From Lentzea californiensis (GTDB lineage: Bacteria; Actinomycetota; Actinomycetes; Mycobacteriales; Pseudonocardiaceae), in contig NZ_JANBBE010000001.1 in NCBI RefSeq assembly GCF_024648825.1, positions 372,001-436,000 of the forward strand: a stretch of 64,000 bases of DNA. The letters run 5' to 3'. This document shows, piece by piece, positions 27,888 through 36,981 of the stretch (its first letter is position 1; each line of letters begins with the position of its first letter). A model generated the notes under the pieces. That model had not been told where the DNA came from. It saw only the letters and a program-made list of their open reading frames with translations, and made no database searches. The position numbers and the translations under genes are program-made.

Positions 27888-28702
27888 TTCCGGATCTCCT
27901 CGATGACACTTGCGATGCTGTGCGCGCCGTGGCCGTTGCGCTGGGCGCGTTCGAACAGGCCGTGCAGGGCCTGCGGGATGGTGGTGTCGAGCCCCTGCTC
28001 GCGGTTGGCCTCGGTGAGCAGGCGCAGTCCGGATACGTTGATGTCCAACGCGGACACGTCGGTCTCGTACTGCCTGGTCTGCGTCTGCTCGCCCATCTCG
28101 GGCAGCATGTGGCCGAGCTCGTTCAGCCAGTCCGCGACCATCGGCGTGAACCGGGCCGGCTCGATGCCCTCGGTGCCCAGCAACGCGACCGCCTGCAGGT
28201 AGCCGCCGAAGGTCGTCCACATGATGCCGAGCAGGGCCAGGTCGTAGAGCGCGGCGAGCCCAGCGTCCTCACCGACGTACACCGGCTCGCCGAACGCGTG
28301 CAGCACGTGGTGGTTCTCGCTGCCGCTGAAGAAGATCTTCGCCTGCGGGGTCCCGACCTGCTGCGGCACAGCCATGATCACACCGTCGACGTACTCGACG
28401 CCGTTGTCCTTGGCCCACCGCGCGGTGGCACGGGCCTGGTCCGGCGTGCCGGACGTGAGGTTGACGAGCGTCTTGATGTCGTTGGTGAGCAACGGTTCCT
28501 GAACGTCGTACGTGGACAGGCAGGTCACGACGACGTCGCTCTCGAACGCCTCTTCCGGCATGGCAACGCTTCTGGTGTTCGGCAGTTCCTTGGGCGTGCG
28601 GTTCCACACGGTCACTTCGTAGCCCTGGCCGACCAGGGCCTTCGCCAGCGCGCTGCCCATCCGGCCGAGGCCGAGCACGCTCACGGTTTTCTTGATCCCC
28701 AT
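27884..28702 (-). CDS. Imine-reductase-like NAD(P)-binding oxidoreductase, second copy
   Basis: 272 residues. Rossmann motif GLGRMG (11-16) and WNRTPK suggest NADP(H). [25 protein letters not shown] and [13 protein letters not shown] are typical of imine reductases, with Asp of the YDLALL motif in the catalytic position. It is a paralogue of the gene at 15465-16343. The ribosome binding site is weak, so a slightly upstream start is possible. It is divergent from an HxlR regulator 83 bases away and leads an operon with an SDR. Confidence 0.85.
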   Translation of the reverse strand: MGIKKTVSVLGLGRMGSALAKALVGQGYEVTVWNRTPKELPNTRSVAMPEEAFESDVVVTCLSTYDVQEPLLTNDIKTLVNLTSGTPDQARATARWAKDNGVEYVDGVIMAVPQQVGTPQAKIFFSGSENHHVLHAFGEPVYVGEDAGLAALYDLALLGIMWTTFGGYLQAVALLGTEGIEPARFTPMVADWLNELGHMLPEMGEQTQTRQYETDVSALDINVSGLRLLTEANREQGLDTTIPQALHGLFERAQRNGHGAHSIASVIEEIRK

Positions 28703-28739
28703 GCCGTGAATGCTCGTTCTGACACTGGCAGATCGACAA

Positions 28740-28767
28740 GTACCTACTATTTTGTCAGGTACCCACT
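28740..28767. promoter_or_regulatory. Candidate HxlR operator, direct repeats
   Basis: GTACCTACT (28740-28748) and GTACCCACT (28759-28767) repeat 19 bases apart in the 83-base divergent intergenic region, within an AT-richer stretch. Spacing of about two helical turns suits a dimeric winged-helix regulator. Confidence 0.5.
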
Positions 28768-28785
28768 TTTTGGTAAGGATCCAGC

Positions 28786-29139
28786 ATGAAGCCACGACAG
28801 TACGCGTGCGGTCTCGACGCGGCGATCGACGTGATCGGCGGCCGCTGGAAGGCCCTGATCCTCTGGGCGCTGCACCACGGCCCCGTGCGCACCGGCGAAC
28901 TGCGCAGGTCAGTGTCCGGCATCAGCGAGAAGATGCTGATCCAGGTGCTGCGCGAGATGGAGGCCGACGAGATCGTGCACCGCGAGGTGTTCCACGAGGT
29001 GCCGCCGCGCGTCGAGTACTCGCTGACGCCGCTGGGAGTGAGGCTGAACGAGGCGTTGGACGCGCTGGGCGACTGGGGCGAGGAGAACATGCGGGCGATC
29101 GCGCGCCGCCGAGGCGTCGAACCCGCGCCTAGGCATTGA
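28786..29139 (+). CDS. HxlR family transcriptional regulator
   Basis: 117 residues, a winged helix of the HxlR class. Characteristic segments are CGLDAAIDVIGGRWKALILWAL, the recognition helix region ISEKMLIQVLREMEADEIVHREVF and the wing PPRVEYSLTPLG. Cys8 lies at the position where redox- or aldehyde-sensing members such as HypR and YodB have their sensor Cys. Likely controls the divergent reductase operon. Its last 11 bases overlap the convergent gene. Confidence 0.92.
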   Translation: MKPRQYACGLDAAIDVIGGRWKALILWALHHGPVRTGELRRSVSGISEKMLIQVLREMEADEIVHREVFHEVPPRVEYSLTPLGVRLNEALDALGDWGEENMRAIARRRGVEPAPRH

Positions 29140-29953
29140 GCAACAGGCGCTCCGCCCAGTCCGGCAGGACGTGACCGCGGGCCTTGGCCGCCTCCCGCAC
29201 ACGGATCCTGAGAGGTCCGGGCAGGCGAGCCACGTCCATCCGTTGCTTGATGCGGGTCCGCCCGGCCAGCAGGATCCGAGCCGCACCCGCGTCGTGCCGT
29301 TCGTCGGCCTGCGGATCCTGCAGCGCGGCGACGATCTCCGCGATCGGCACGGTCTGCAAGATCAACCCGGGAACGTCCTCGTACGGCGGCGTCCTCGTCC
29401 GGTTGCCCATGCCGGCCGCACACCACGCCAGCAACTGCAGCACGCCGGTCACGGAGTCGACGCTCCGCATCAGTTCGCGCGCCCTGATCACGTGCTTGGA
29501 CTCCGCGGGCATCGGGAAGTGGCAAACGAGGTCCGCTGCCATCTCCTCCAGCGCAGGAGGCATCGCGGCGATCCACTCGATCCGTTCCGGCCGTTCGTCA
29601 ACGCCCGACAACGGACCGGGCAAGCCGTGTTCTCCCAGCCAGCGCAACAGTGCCGCGCCGTCCTCGAGCTCCCCGTGACCGCTGTCCCACCTCCAGGCGA
29701 GCGAGACCCCGTGGTGCATCACGGCAACCGTGAGGCGCTCCCCCTGCGCGTCGAAGAACTCGAACCGCACCTGCCCCCTGCACGCACATACGTAGCCCGG
29801 CAACGAGCTGACCGCCATGGCCACGCGCAGGCTGTCGAGCACGTCCGGCTGTGTGAGGTCGACGACGATCTCGCCGTACCACTCGATCTCGGAGATCCGG
29901 ACGATCGACGCGGTGCGCACGACGGCGTCGAGCGCGAAGAGCCCGACCGTCAC
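29129..29953 (-). CDS. Conserved hypothetical protein coupled to a PP2C-like gene
   Basis: 274 residues, not recognised. No signal peptide, membrane helix or known catalytic motif is visible. The first 130 residues contain strands and a short CAC motif (YVCACRGQVRFEF); the last 60 (LAGRTRIKQRMDVARLPGPLRIRVREAAKARGHVLPDWAERLL) look like a basic DNA- or RNA-binding tail. GTG at 29953 overlaps the PP2C-like stop codon (GTGA), so the two proteins are probably made together and act in one pathway. Confidence 0.7.
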   Translation of the reverse strand: MTVGLFALDAVVRTASIVRISEIEWYGEIVVDLTQPDVLDSLRVAMAVSSLPGYVCACRGQVRFEFFDAQGERLTVAVMHHGVSLAWRWDSGHGELEDGAALLRWLGEHGLPGPLSGVDERPERIEWIAAMPPALEEMAADLVCHFPMPAESKHVIRARELMRSVDSVTGVLQLLAWCAAGMGNRTRTPPYEDVPGLILQTVPIAEIVAALQDPQADERHDAGAARILLAGRTRIKQRMDVARLPGPLRIRVREAAKARGHVLPDWAERLLLNA

Positions 29954-30627
29954 CGGTCGAAGTACACGACAGTCGCGTCGTCGGAAATCTTCGTGCGCGG
30001 CCAATCAACGGCCTTGACGTCTTCCTTTTCGACCGCGCGCATTTTGCGGATGAGGTCGTCCGGCCCGTTCGCCGCCATCAGTTCGAGCGCCTGACGCCAA
30101 TCGAAGAGATTGAACAGGTCGACCGCCCGAGCGGCCCCGTCGGACAGGATCGCGACGCGCCGTACGTCCTGCAGCGGCACCTCCCCCGTCAACGCGTGCG
30201 CGACATCAGCGACCTTCGCACCGGCCGTGCGCTTCGTCTCCGTGTCACTCACCACGAGCAGCTCATCCTTGGTGTCGACCACGACCGTGGCGTCCCCGAG
30301 CACCAGGTACCGCAGCACGTCGTCCTTCGTCTGCACCATCGCGATCGCCACGCTGGGCGAGTGCGGATGATCGAGGTCGCAGGTGCCGGAGTGCAGCTCA
30401 GCGGCCTGTTCGACGGCCTTCGCGAGCGCCACGCCCGGCTCGAGGTGGGCGAACCGCAGGATCTCGCCGGAGAGCTGGTCGGCGAACCACCCGACGCCGT
30501 GCTCGCACCCGGTCTCGGGCTGCGCCGTCACGCCGTCGAGCACCGCGAGCAGGTTCGGGCCGACCAACGCCCGGTCTTCGCTCGGCGCCGTCGTCCTGCC
30601 GGCTTCCGTTGCCATCTGCGTACGCAC
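29950..30627 (-). CDS. PP2C-like protein phosphatase domain protein
   Basis: 225 residues with the order of motifs of a PP2C fold: LLAVLDGVTA (metal Asp), LVLGDATVVVD, AILSDGAARAVDLF and ISDDATVVYFDR. Metal-binding Asp residues are present, but the first motif lacks the usual DGMGG glycines, so the family assignment is clear and activity less so. GTG at 30627 has GAGGGGGAT 4 bases upstream and is preferred to the ATG at 30615. It lies downstream of tRNA-Tyr and its hairpin. Confidence 0.8.
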   Translation of the reverse strand: MRTQMATEAGRTTAPSEDRALVGPNLLAVLDGVTAQPETGCEHGVGWFADQLSGEILRFAHLEPGVALAKAVEQAAELHSGTCDLDHPHSPSVAIAMVQTKDDVLRYLVLGDATVVVDTKDELLVVSDTETKRTAGAKVADVAHALTGEVPLQDVRRVAILSDGAARAVDLFNLFDWRQALELMAANGPDDLIRKMRAVEKEDVKAVDWPRTKISDDATVVYFDR

Positions 30628-30661
30628 TGAGATCCCCCTCGGCCCGTTACGACGGTACGAC

Positions 30662-30696
30662 GATGGGCCCCTGACCTGTCCGGTCAGAGGCCCATC
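30662..30696 (-). terminator. tRNA-Tyr terminator
   Basis: GATGGGCCCCTGACC and GGTCAGAGGCCCATC pair (one bulge) around TGTCC, 10 bases after the tRNA-Tyr 3' end. Confidence 0.7.
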
Positions 30697-30705
30697 AGTC
30701 TTGCG

Positions 30706-30786
30706 TGGCGGGTAGAGGATTCGAACCTCTGTAGCTTTCGCGACGGATTTACAGTCCGCTCCCATTGGCCGCTCGGGCAACCCGCC
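30706..30786 (-). tRNA. tRNA-Tyr (GTA)
   Basis: 81 bases, class II tRNA with an extended variable arm. Acceptor GGCGGGT/ACCCGCC is perfect; the anticodon loop is CTGTAAA with anticodon GTA; the T-arm has GGTTCGAATCC. Confidence 0.96.
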
Positions 30787-30905
30787 CCACACCGCCGTAA
30801 CGGTGCGGGCAGAACAATACATAACCCCTTCGGGAGGCCCCAAATCGGGGTCCCCCAGTAGCATCGACGCTGGCTGTGATCCCGAGATCGTTGAGGAGTG
30901 AAGTC

Positions 30906-31397
30906 GTGGCGGACCCGTCGTTCGACGTGGTGAGCAAGGTGGACCGGCAGGAGGTCGACAACGCGCTCAACCAGGCCTCGAAGGAGCTGAGTACCCGCTT
31001 CGACTTCCGCGGGACCAACACCACAGTGGCCTGGGCCGGCGAGGAGGCGATCACCTTCACCTCCGAGACCGAGGAGCGCTGCAAGGCGGCGATCGACGTC
31101 TTCCAGGAGAAGCTGGTCAAGCGCAACATCTCGATGAAGGCGTTCGAGGTGGGTGAGCCCGCCATCTCCGGCAAGGTGTTCAAGGTCACGGGAAATCTCG
31201 TGCAGGGCATCACGTCCGAGAAGGCCAAGGAGATCGCCAAGAAGATCCGCGACGAGGCACCCAAGGGCGTTCAGGCGCAGATCCAGGGCGACCAGTTGCG
31301 GGTGTCCGGCAAGAAGAAGGACCACCTGCAGGACGTCATCGCACTGCTGAAGGGTGCTGACTTCGGCATCGCACTCCAGTTCACCAACTACCGGTGA
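30906..31397 (+). CDS. YajQ family nucleotide-binding protein
   Basis: 163 residues: [20 protein letters not shown] at the start and [14 protein letters not shown] at the end are diagnostic. YajQ proteins have two ferredoxin-like halves and bind nucleotides, c-di-GMP in some bacteria (for example Xanthomonas). GAGGAGTGAAGTC precedes the GTG. It overlaps rmlA by 4 bases (GTGA). Confidence 0.93.
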   Translation: MADPSFDVVSKVDRQEVDNALNQASKELSTRFDFRGTNTTVAWAGEEAITFTSETEERCKAAIDVFQEKLVKRNISMKAFEVGEPAISGKVFKVTGNLVQGITSEKAKEIAKKIRDEAPKGVQAQIQGDQLRVSGKKKDHLQDVIALLKGADFGIALQFTNYR

Positions 31398-32266
31398 AGG
31401 GCATCGTCCTCGCCGGTGGCAGTGGGTCGCGCCTGCACCCGATCACGCAGGCCGTCTCCAAGCAGTTGCTGCCGGTGTACGACAAGCCGATGATCTACTA
31501 CCCGCTGTCGGTGCTCATGCTGGCCGGCATCCGCGAGGTGCTGATCATCAGCACGCCGACCGACTTACCGCTGTTCCGGCGGTTGCTCGGGGACGGGTCC
31601 CAGTGGGGCATGGCCTTCTCCTACGCGGAGCAGGCCGCGCCGAACGGGCTCGCGGAGGCGTTCCTCATCGGCGCGGACTTCGTCGGTGACGACGACGTGG
31701 CGCTGGTGCTGGGCGACAACATCTTCTACGGCCAGGGTTTCTCCACCACGCTGCAGCACCACGCGTCCTCTTTGGACGGCTGTGTGCTGTTCGGCTACCA
31801 GGTGAAGGACCCCGAGCGGTACGGCGTGGGCGAGGTCGACGCGACGGGCAGGCTGTTGTCCATCGAGGAGAAGCCCGCGAAGCCGAAGTCGAACCGGGCG
31901 ATCACCGGGCTCTACTTCTACGACAACGGTGTGGTCGACATCGCGCGGCAGCTCAAGCCGTCGCCTCGTGGCGAGCTGGAGATCACCGACGTCAACCTCG
32001 CCTACCTGCGCGAGGGGCGGGCGCAGCTCGTGGACCTGAGCCGCGGGTTCGCGTGGCTCGACACCGGCACGCACGACTCGCTGCTCGAGGCGGGGCAGTT
32101 CGTGCAGGTGCTGGAGCACCGGACCGGCGTGCGCATCGCGTGTCCCGAGGAGATCGCGCTGCGCATGGGCTTCATCTCCGCGCAGGAGTGCTACGCGCTC
32201 GGCGAGAAGCTCGGCAAGTCCGGGTACGGCGAGTACCTCATGGCCGTGGCGAAGGCAGGGATCTAA
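31394..32266 (+). CDS. rmlA: Glucose-1-phosphate thymidylyltransferase
   Basis: 290 residues, full length. The nucleotide-binding signature [13 protein letters not shown] is at residues 6-18, with [38 protein letters not shown] and [12 protein letters not shown]. It makes dTDP-glucose, the first step to dTDP-rhamnose for the cell envelope, or to antibiotic sugars. No rmlB, C or D is nearby. Translation is coupled to the yajQ-like gene; its end overlaps htpX by 4 bases. Confidence 0.96.
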   Translation: MKGIVLAGGSGSRLHPITQAVSKQLLPVYDKPMIYYPLSVLMLAGIREVLIISTPTDLPLFRRLLGDGSQWGMAFSYAEQAAPNGLAEAFLIGADFVGDDDVALVLGDNIFYGQGFSTTLQHHASSLDGCVLFGYQVKDPERYGVGEVDATGRLLSIEEKPAKPKSNRAITGLYFYDNGVVDIARQLKPSPRGELEITDVNLAYLREGRAQLVDLSRGFAWLDTGTHDSLLEAGQFVQVLEHRTGVRIACPEEIALRMGFISAQECYALGEKLGKSGYGEYLMAVAKAGI

Positions 32267-33132
32267 CCAGCCCTGCGCGCCATTTCCTCGAGCCTGCGGA
32301 TGCGGTCGGCGATCGGCGGGTGGGTCGAGAACCACTTCGAGAACTGTTCCCCCGAGCGGAACGGGTTCGCGATCATCAGGTGGCTCTGCGACACCACCCC
32401 CGGCTCCGGTGCGAGCGGCGCCGCCCGCGTCCCCAGGTCGATCTTGCGCAGCGCCGAGGCCAGCGCCAGCGGGTCGCCGGTGAGCTCCGAGCCCGCCTGG
32501 TCTGCCTGGAACTCGCGCGAGCGGCTCACGGCCAGGCGCACGACGGTCGCCGCGATCGGGCCGAGCAGTGCGATCAGCAACAGGCCGAGCGGGCCGGGGC
32601 CGTCGTCGTCGGAGTCGCCGCCGCCGAAGATCCCGGCGAACAGGGCCAGGTTGGCGAGCATCGTGATCACGCCGGCCAGTGCGCCGGCCACGCAGCTGAT
32701 CAGGATGTCGCGGTTGTAGACGTGCGCGAGCTCGTGGCCGAGCACGGCACGCAGCTCGCGTTCGTCGAGCAGGTCGAGGATGCCCGTGGTGCAGCACACG
32801 GCGGCGTTGCGCGGGTTGCGGCCCGTCGCGAACGCGTTCGGCGCGATCGTCGGGCTCAGGAAGAGCCTGGGCATGGGCTGGCGCGCCTTCTGCGACAGCT
32901 CACGCACGATGGCGTAGAGCACTGGTTGCTCCACTTGCGACACGGGTACCGCCCGCATCGCGCGCAGGGCGAGCTTGTCCGAGTTGAAGTACGCGTAGGC
33001 GTTCACGCCCAAGGCCAACACCAGGCCGATGACCAGTGCCGTCCGGCCGAACAGGCTGCTGACCAGAACGATCAGCGCGCTCATCCCGCCGAGCAGCACG
33101 GCCGTCTTCAACCCGTTGAAGTGCTTGTGCAC
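32263..33132 (-). CDS. htpX: HtpX-like membrane zinc metalloprotease
   Basis: 289 residues. Two N-terminal membrane helices (10-28 and 31-50), the zinc motif HELAH (133-137), two further helices at about 145-195, and the third ligand in [10 protein letters not shown]. The C-terminus [15 protein letters not shown] is typical. HtpX degrades damaged membrane proteins under stress. GTG start. Confidence 0.94.
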   Translation of the reverse strand: MHKHFNGLKTAVLLGGMSALIVLVSSLFGRTALVIGLVLALGVNAYAYFNSDKLALRAMRAVPVSQVEQPVLYAIVRELSQKARQPMPRLFLSPTIAPNAFATGRNPRNAAVCCTTGILDLLDERELRAVLGHELAHVYNRDILISCVAGALAGVITMLANLALFAGIFGGGDSDDDGPGPLGLLLIALLGPIAATVVRLAVSRSREFQADQAGSELTGDPLALASALRKIDLGTRAAPLAPEPGVVSQSHLMIANPFRSGEQFSKWFSTHPPIADRIRRLEEMARRAG

Positions 33133-33150
33133 GGTTTTCGCCTCCGGGTT

Positions 33151-33603
33151 TTACGTCCTACCCCTCAACGAACCAGGCCGCCTTCCGGTTCCTGTCGCCG
33201 TTTCAGGCGCGGCCTCCGCGGCCGGGTCCAGCGGCGGTGGCGGCGGCACCTTCTCGACCCACGTGGACAGCACGTCCCGTTCGTGGACGAGCTCCGCGAC
33301 GGCACCCTCGCCGTCGATCGAACCCGTTCCCGGATAACCGAACTCCGGCGCCCAGTGCAAGGCGTCGAACGGGCAGACCTCGACGCAGATGCCGCAGTAG
33401 AGACACTGGCCGTAGTCGATCGCGAACCGGTCGAGCACGTTGCGGCTGCGCGGGCGGGCGCTGCCGGGCTGCTCTTCGACCTCGGTGTGCGACGTGATGT
33501 GGATGCACCAGTCAGGACACTCGCGCGCGCAGATCATGCAGACCGTGCAGTTGGCCTCCAGCAGCGCGATGACGCCCCTTGTACGCGGTGGAAGGTTCGT
33601 CAC
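33151..33603 (-). CDS. 8Fe ferredoxin, NuoI-like, of an orphan complex-I-like cluster
   Basis: 150 residues. Two 4Fe-4S motifs are complete: C19, C22, C25, C29 and C67, C70, C73, C77. The segment between them is longer than in ordinary ferredoxins, as in NuoI. The last 45 residues are Pro-rich and lack homology. GTG overlaps the NuoC-like stop. It should relay electrons within a NuoB/NuoC-type module. The true nuoI of this genome is at 58555-59070. Confidence 0.85.
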   Translation of the reverse strand: MTNLPPRTRGVIALLEANCTVCMICARECPDWCIHITSHTEVEEQPGSARPRSRNVLDRFAIDYGQCLYCGICVEVCPFDALHWAPEFGYPGTGSIDGEGAVAELVHERDVLSTWVEKVPPPPPLDPAAEAAPETATGTGRRPGSLRGRT

Positions 33604-34142
33604 GACTGCGGCTCCTCTTCGCGGCGCGGGCCCCAGGACGGGTCCGGCACTCCAGGTGGTGCGGTGCGGCGGCGGCTCGGGGCGCTCGTGTTGTCCTCGC
33701 CGGGCTCCAGCGCGCCGGGCCACGGGCGCACGACGCGGGAGGCGAGCACGAAGTCCTTGCGCAGCGGGTGGCCCTGGAAACTGTCGGGCAGCAACAGGTG
33801 CTCGGGCTCGCCGTCCGCGGTGACGCCGAACACCACCCCGAACATCTCGCTGGCTTCGCGCTGGTGCCACTGCGCGCCCTTCCAGAGGTGGCCGATGCCC
33901 GGCAACGCCTCCTCGGGGCCCAGTTCGGTCCGCAGCATCACGCCCTCGCGCGTTCGCGGGTCGATGACGTGCAGGAACACCGCGTGGCGCTGACCCGCGG
34001 CACCCGGCCGGCCCGCGTCCTCGACGCCGAGCCAGTCGAACATGACGTAGCCGTCGGCGTGGTGGGCCGTGGCCGTGGCGAGCCAGTCGGCCGGCTCCAC
34101 GTGGTGGACGGTCTGGCCGAACGCCGTCTTCGGGGTCGTCAT
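33600..34142 (-). CDS. NuoC-like subunit of an orphan complex-I-like cluster
   Basis: 180 residues. The NuoC (30-kDa subunit) core is visible: the segment [37 protein letters not shown] and [17 protein letters not shown] at 34142 makes an ATGA overlap with the NuoB-like gene. The C-terminal 40 residues are Pro/Arg-rich. No NuoD partner is encoded nearby. Confidence 0.85.
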   Translation of the reverse strand: MTTPKTAFGQTVHHVEPADWLATATAHHADGYVMFDWLGVEDAGRPGAAGQRHAVFLHVIDPRTREGVMLRTELGPEEALPGIGHLWKGAQWHQREASEMFGVVFGVTADGEPEHLLLPDSFQGHPLRKDFVLASRVVRPWPGALEPGEDNTSAPSRRRTAPPGVPDPSWGPRREEEPQS

Positions 34143-34549
34143 GCGTTCACCAGCCCGTGCAGCGCCTTCAGGCCCTCGAGTAGCGCTTCGGGCCGTGGTG
34201 GGCAACCGGGCACGGCGACGTGGACCGGCAGGGCCTGGTCGATCCCCTTGGTGACGCTGTAGGAATCCCAGTACGGGCCGCCGGTGTTGCTGCAGGCGCC
34301 CACGGAGATCACGTAGCGGGGTTCGGGCATGGCCTCGTAACTGCGGAGCACAGCGGGCAACATGACGTCCGTGACCGTGCCGGAGACGACGAGGACGTGC
34401 GCCTCACCCGCGCCGTCGACCGGCGTGACGCCGAGGTCGGGCAGGCGGTCGAGAGCTGCCATCACTTCGACCCCACAGCAGGCGAGTCCGAGTTCGAGCA
34501 CGGTGACCTGGTAGGTGGTGCCCCATTCCAGGCGAGCGGAAGCCGTCAC
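34139..34549 (-). CDS. NuoB-like iron-sulfur subunit of an orphan complex-I-like cluster
   Basis: 136 residues of the NuoB/hydrogenase-small-subunit family. The four cluster ligands are C24, C25, C86 and C116 ([33 protein letters not shown]), matching those of cluster N2. GTG start at 34549. First of three overlapping genes (B, C, I types) with no membrane or NADH-binding subunit. Likely an electron-transfer module for an unknown partner. Confidence 0.87.
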   Translation of the reverse strand: MTASARLEWGTTYQVTVLELGLACCGVEVMAALDRLPDLGVTPVDGAGEAHVLVVSGTVTDVMLPAVLRSYEAMPEPRYVISVGACSNTGGPYWDSYSVTKGIDQALPVHVAVPGCPPRPEALLEGLKALHGLVNA

Positions 34550-34773
34550 AACGGCTGAGCGTAATACTTGGGGGCCCGCCGGCTGACGCCTGCGGACCCC
34601 CACCCCCCAATGATTCCCCCCGGAATCGGCTCCCACGCGTGGTCGCCGCAGATAGTTTTGTACACCGCGAGATAAGTGTCCAGGGATTTGCCGACAGGAT
34701 CTGCGGATAATTTGTCGGCGAAATGCGGTCAAGTTCAGTTCAACTGATCGGCAGAACACAAGAGAGGGTCCCG

Positions 34774-35805
34774 ATGTCCGGCTCGTCCCAGTTGGTGCTT
34801 CCCACCAGCACCTCGCTGCACCGTTTGCTGCACATGCCCGGTGCACTACTGGATACCACGATGGACCAGCTCAGGACCCTGCTCACGGTGCATGAGACCC
34901 GTTCGGCCCTACGCGCGGCCAGGGCATTGGGACGAGAGCAGTCGAGCGTGCAGAAGCAGCTCGACACGTTGAACAGGAACTTCCTGGAACTGTGCGGCGA
35001 AGCTCTAGTGGTGAAGCAGGGCCGCGGAAGAGACGTGCTGTTCACGCCGACTGGTGAGTCGATCGTCGAATTGGCGCGGGAGACGCTCGCGGAGTGGCTC
35101 GACGGAATTCACGAGTGCCGCCGCAAGCTCGGCACGACCGTCACCGTGGGCACGACGCGATACATGCTGGACACGCTCGCGAAGGCGTGGCACCACGTGG
35201 CGGACGAGTTCCAGGAGCGCGACGTCGACCTCAAGGTCGTGCACATCCGCACCAAGGACATCTGGACGAAGCTGGAGACGCAGGAGGTCGACGTCGTCTG
35301 CGGCAGCGTCGTGACGCGGGCGGGCCAGGGCTGGGAGCGCCCCGAGTTCGAGGTGATCCAGTGGCGGCGGGGTGGCCTCGCCCTGCTGACGAACCTTCCG
35401 GAGACGGTCGTAGGAGACCGCGTGCGCGTGCCCGCGTTGCGGTCGGTGCCATTGGTCGTGCCGGGCGCCGGGCTGATCGCGGAGTTCCTGCGCGGCTGGT
35501 TCGGCCCCGACTACCGGCAGGGCCTCGACATCGCCGCGGAGATCGACGAGATCCAGTACGGCATCTCCCTGCTCCGCTCGAACCTCGTCAAGGGCGCGAT
35601 GATCGTGACGTCCGGCCTCGGGGTGGTGGCGGCGAACAACGAACTGCGCGAGGGAAGCGGCCTGCGCGTGGTCCAGCTCGCCGACGACTCGCTGGAACGG
35701 CTCGTGGGTGTGTTCGCGCGCACCGACGCGTTGGCGAAGCACCCGGCGGACCACCCGCTGAAGCTGCTGTGGGCCGCGTTCGAGCGGGAGGCTCCGCCCC
35801 TGTGA
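34774..35805 (+). CDS. LysR-type transcriptional regulator
   Basis: 343 residues from ATG 34774, with GAGAGGG 6 bases upstream. An N-terminal winged helix ([41 protein letters not shown]) follows an extension of about 25 residues; the rest is a substrate-binding-like co-inducer domain ([19 protein letters not shown], and [22 protein letters not shown]). It is divergent from the NuoB-like gene across 224 bases and may control it. The helix-turn-helix is atypical for LysR. Confidence 0.85.
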   Translation: MSGSSQLVLPTSTSLHRLLHMPGALLDTTMDQLRTLLTVHETRSALRAARALGREQSSVQKQLDTLNRNFLELCGEALVVKQGRGRDVLFTPTGESIVELARETLAEWLDGIHECRRKLGTTVTVGTTRYMLDTLAKAWHHVADEFQERDVDLKVVHIRTKDIWTKLETQEVDVVCGSVVTRAGQGWERPEFEVIQWRRGGLALLTNLPETVVGDRVRVPALRSVPLVVPGAGLIAEFLRGWFGPDYRQGLDIAAEIDEIQYGISLLRSNLVKGAMIVTSGLGVVAANNELREGSGLRVVQLADDSLERLVGVFARTDALAKHPADHPLKLLWAAFEREAPPL

Positions 35806-35840
35806 AACGCCTGGCGCCGCCACTGCCCTCGCGCGCGAAA

Positions 35841-35877
35841 ACGGAAGCGCCCCGGTCGTCGACCGGGGCGCTTCCGT
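35841..35877. terminator. Strong bidirectional terminator
   Basis: ACGGAAGCGCCCCGGTC and GACCGGGGCGCTTCCGT pair perfectly (17 bases) around a 3-base loop, flanked by AAAA and TTTT. It separates the LysR gene from the small minus-strand gene. Confidence 0.85.
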
Positions 35878-35888
35878 CGTTTTCCTGA

Positions 35889-36038
35889 CTACTTCTTCGC
35901 GGGTGTCATGGCGTCGTGCTCAGGCCTGCGTTGCTCGACACTGGGACGATGCTGGGCTTTGGCCATCTTGGCCAGCCAACTCGTCGCCTCCGAGCGGATC
36001 TTCTCCAGCTCGTCGTCGCGTGCCTGTTGCTCGTTCAT
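35889..36038 (-). CDS. Small charged protein of unknown function
   Basis: 49 residues: MNEQQARDDELEKIRSEATS and onward, then SWLAKMAKAQHRPSVEQRRPEHDAMTPAKK. It appears helical and highly charged. AGGGAG lies 7 bases before the ATG, which favours this start over an upstream frame of 57 residues. No family recognised. Confidence 0.55.
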   Translation of the reverse strand: MNEQQARDDELEKIRSEATSWLAKMAKAQHRPSVEQRRPEHDAMTPAKK

Positions 36039-36186
36039 CGGCCACTCCCTGCGTTCGGGGATCGCGTTCGATGGGAGCACTACCGGGCGTGTGCCCGCTA
36101 GGGCCGCCATGCTTGTGGGTGAACCTGTTTGACAGCATCGTCCGCCGATAGGTTTCCCGCACCCCGACACGACGAGTTCGGCCTCT

Positions 36187-36981
36187 TTAGTACCCCAGGT
36201 AGCCGCCACCCAGGTTCATGTTGACCAGACCCGGGTGGTTGTGGAAGCCGCCGTAGCGCGCGTAGGTGTAGCGAACGCCCGCGATGATGTTGTCGACCGG
36301 CGCGAGGATGTTGTCGTAGCCGGCCAGCTTGTACGCGCGGAACGTCGGGTCGATGCACTGCATCAGGCCCTTGGACGGCGTGCCGCGCATCGCGTTGGAG
36401 TCCCAGTTGTTGACGGCGTTGGGGTTGCCGTTCGACTCCTTCATGATGATCGTGTAGATCTCGTCCATGGAGCCGTTGTCGATGTTGGTGCCGTTGGCCT
36501 GCAGGACCTTGATGGCGTCCTTGATCCAGCCCTCGACCTCGCGCTGCTTGGCGGGCTTGCGCATCTCGATCTGACGCTCGGCCTCGGCCTTGGCAGCTGC
36601 CTCGCGCTGGGCGTGCGCGTCCGCGGCGACCTTCGTGGCCTGCTCGAACGTCTGCTGCGCGTACATCTGCTGGAACTGCAGCAGACGGCCGACCTGGCTG
36701 CCGGGGTTCACGTCGTGAACCGTCTGGATGGTCTTGACCTGCTGGTCGGGGAGAGCGCCCAGCTCGGCCGCACCCGCAGCGAGGTCGGTCGGGGAACCGC
36801 TGGTCGCGGCGTTGGCGATGGCCGCGGTGCCGGCGGCGACACCTGCGGCGACGACGATCGCGCTCACACGGTGGGCAAGCGGAACCTTGTCGTCCTCGAC
36901 GCGGTGAGCGCCGGGCTTGACTTCTTGTCTGGGCACGACCGTGTACACGGTTCGGCCATCGGCCTTGCTGTGCCGGGCCAA
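36187..36981 (-). CDS. Lytic transglycosylase-like (SLT/lysozyme-fold) exported protein
   Basis: 264 residues from TTG 36981, which has AGGAGG 7 bases upstream. A cytoplasmic N-terminus (about 45 residues) is followed by a hydrophobic signal-anchor (VSAIVVAAGVAAGTAAIANA), an Ala/Gln/Glu coiled-coil region (about 90-165) and an SLT domain: IIMKESNGNPNAVNNWDSNA with the catalytic Glu, GTPSKGLMQCIDPTFRAY and NIIAGVRYTYARYGG. It should cleave peptidoglycan glycan strands. A long leader with a possible short upstream frame precedes it. Confidence 0.88.
   Translation of the reverse strand: MARHSKADGRTVYTVVPRQEVKPGAHRVEDDKVPLAHRVSAIVVAAGVAAGTAAIANAATSGSPTDLAAGAAELGALPDQQVKTIQTVHDVNPGSQVGRLLQFQQMYAQQTFEQATKVAADAHAQREAAAKAEAERQIEMRKPAKQREVEGWIKDAIKVLQANGTNIDNGSMDEIYTIIMKESNGNPNAVNNWDSNAMRGTPSKGLMQCIDPTFRAYKLAGYDNILAPVDNIIAGVRYTYARYGGFHNHPGLVNMNLGGGYLGY

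Noticed and set aside
30706..30786. tRNA-Tyr as an integration site of a genomic island
   Set aside because: No integrase, no direct repeat of the tRNA 3' end was seen, and flanking genes (yajQ-like, rmlA, htpX) are ordinary chromosomal genes.
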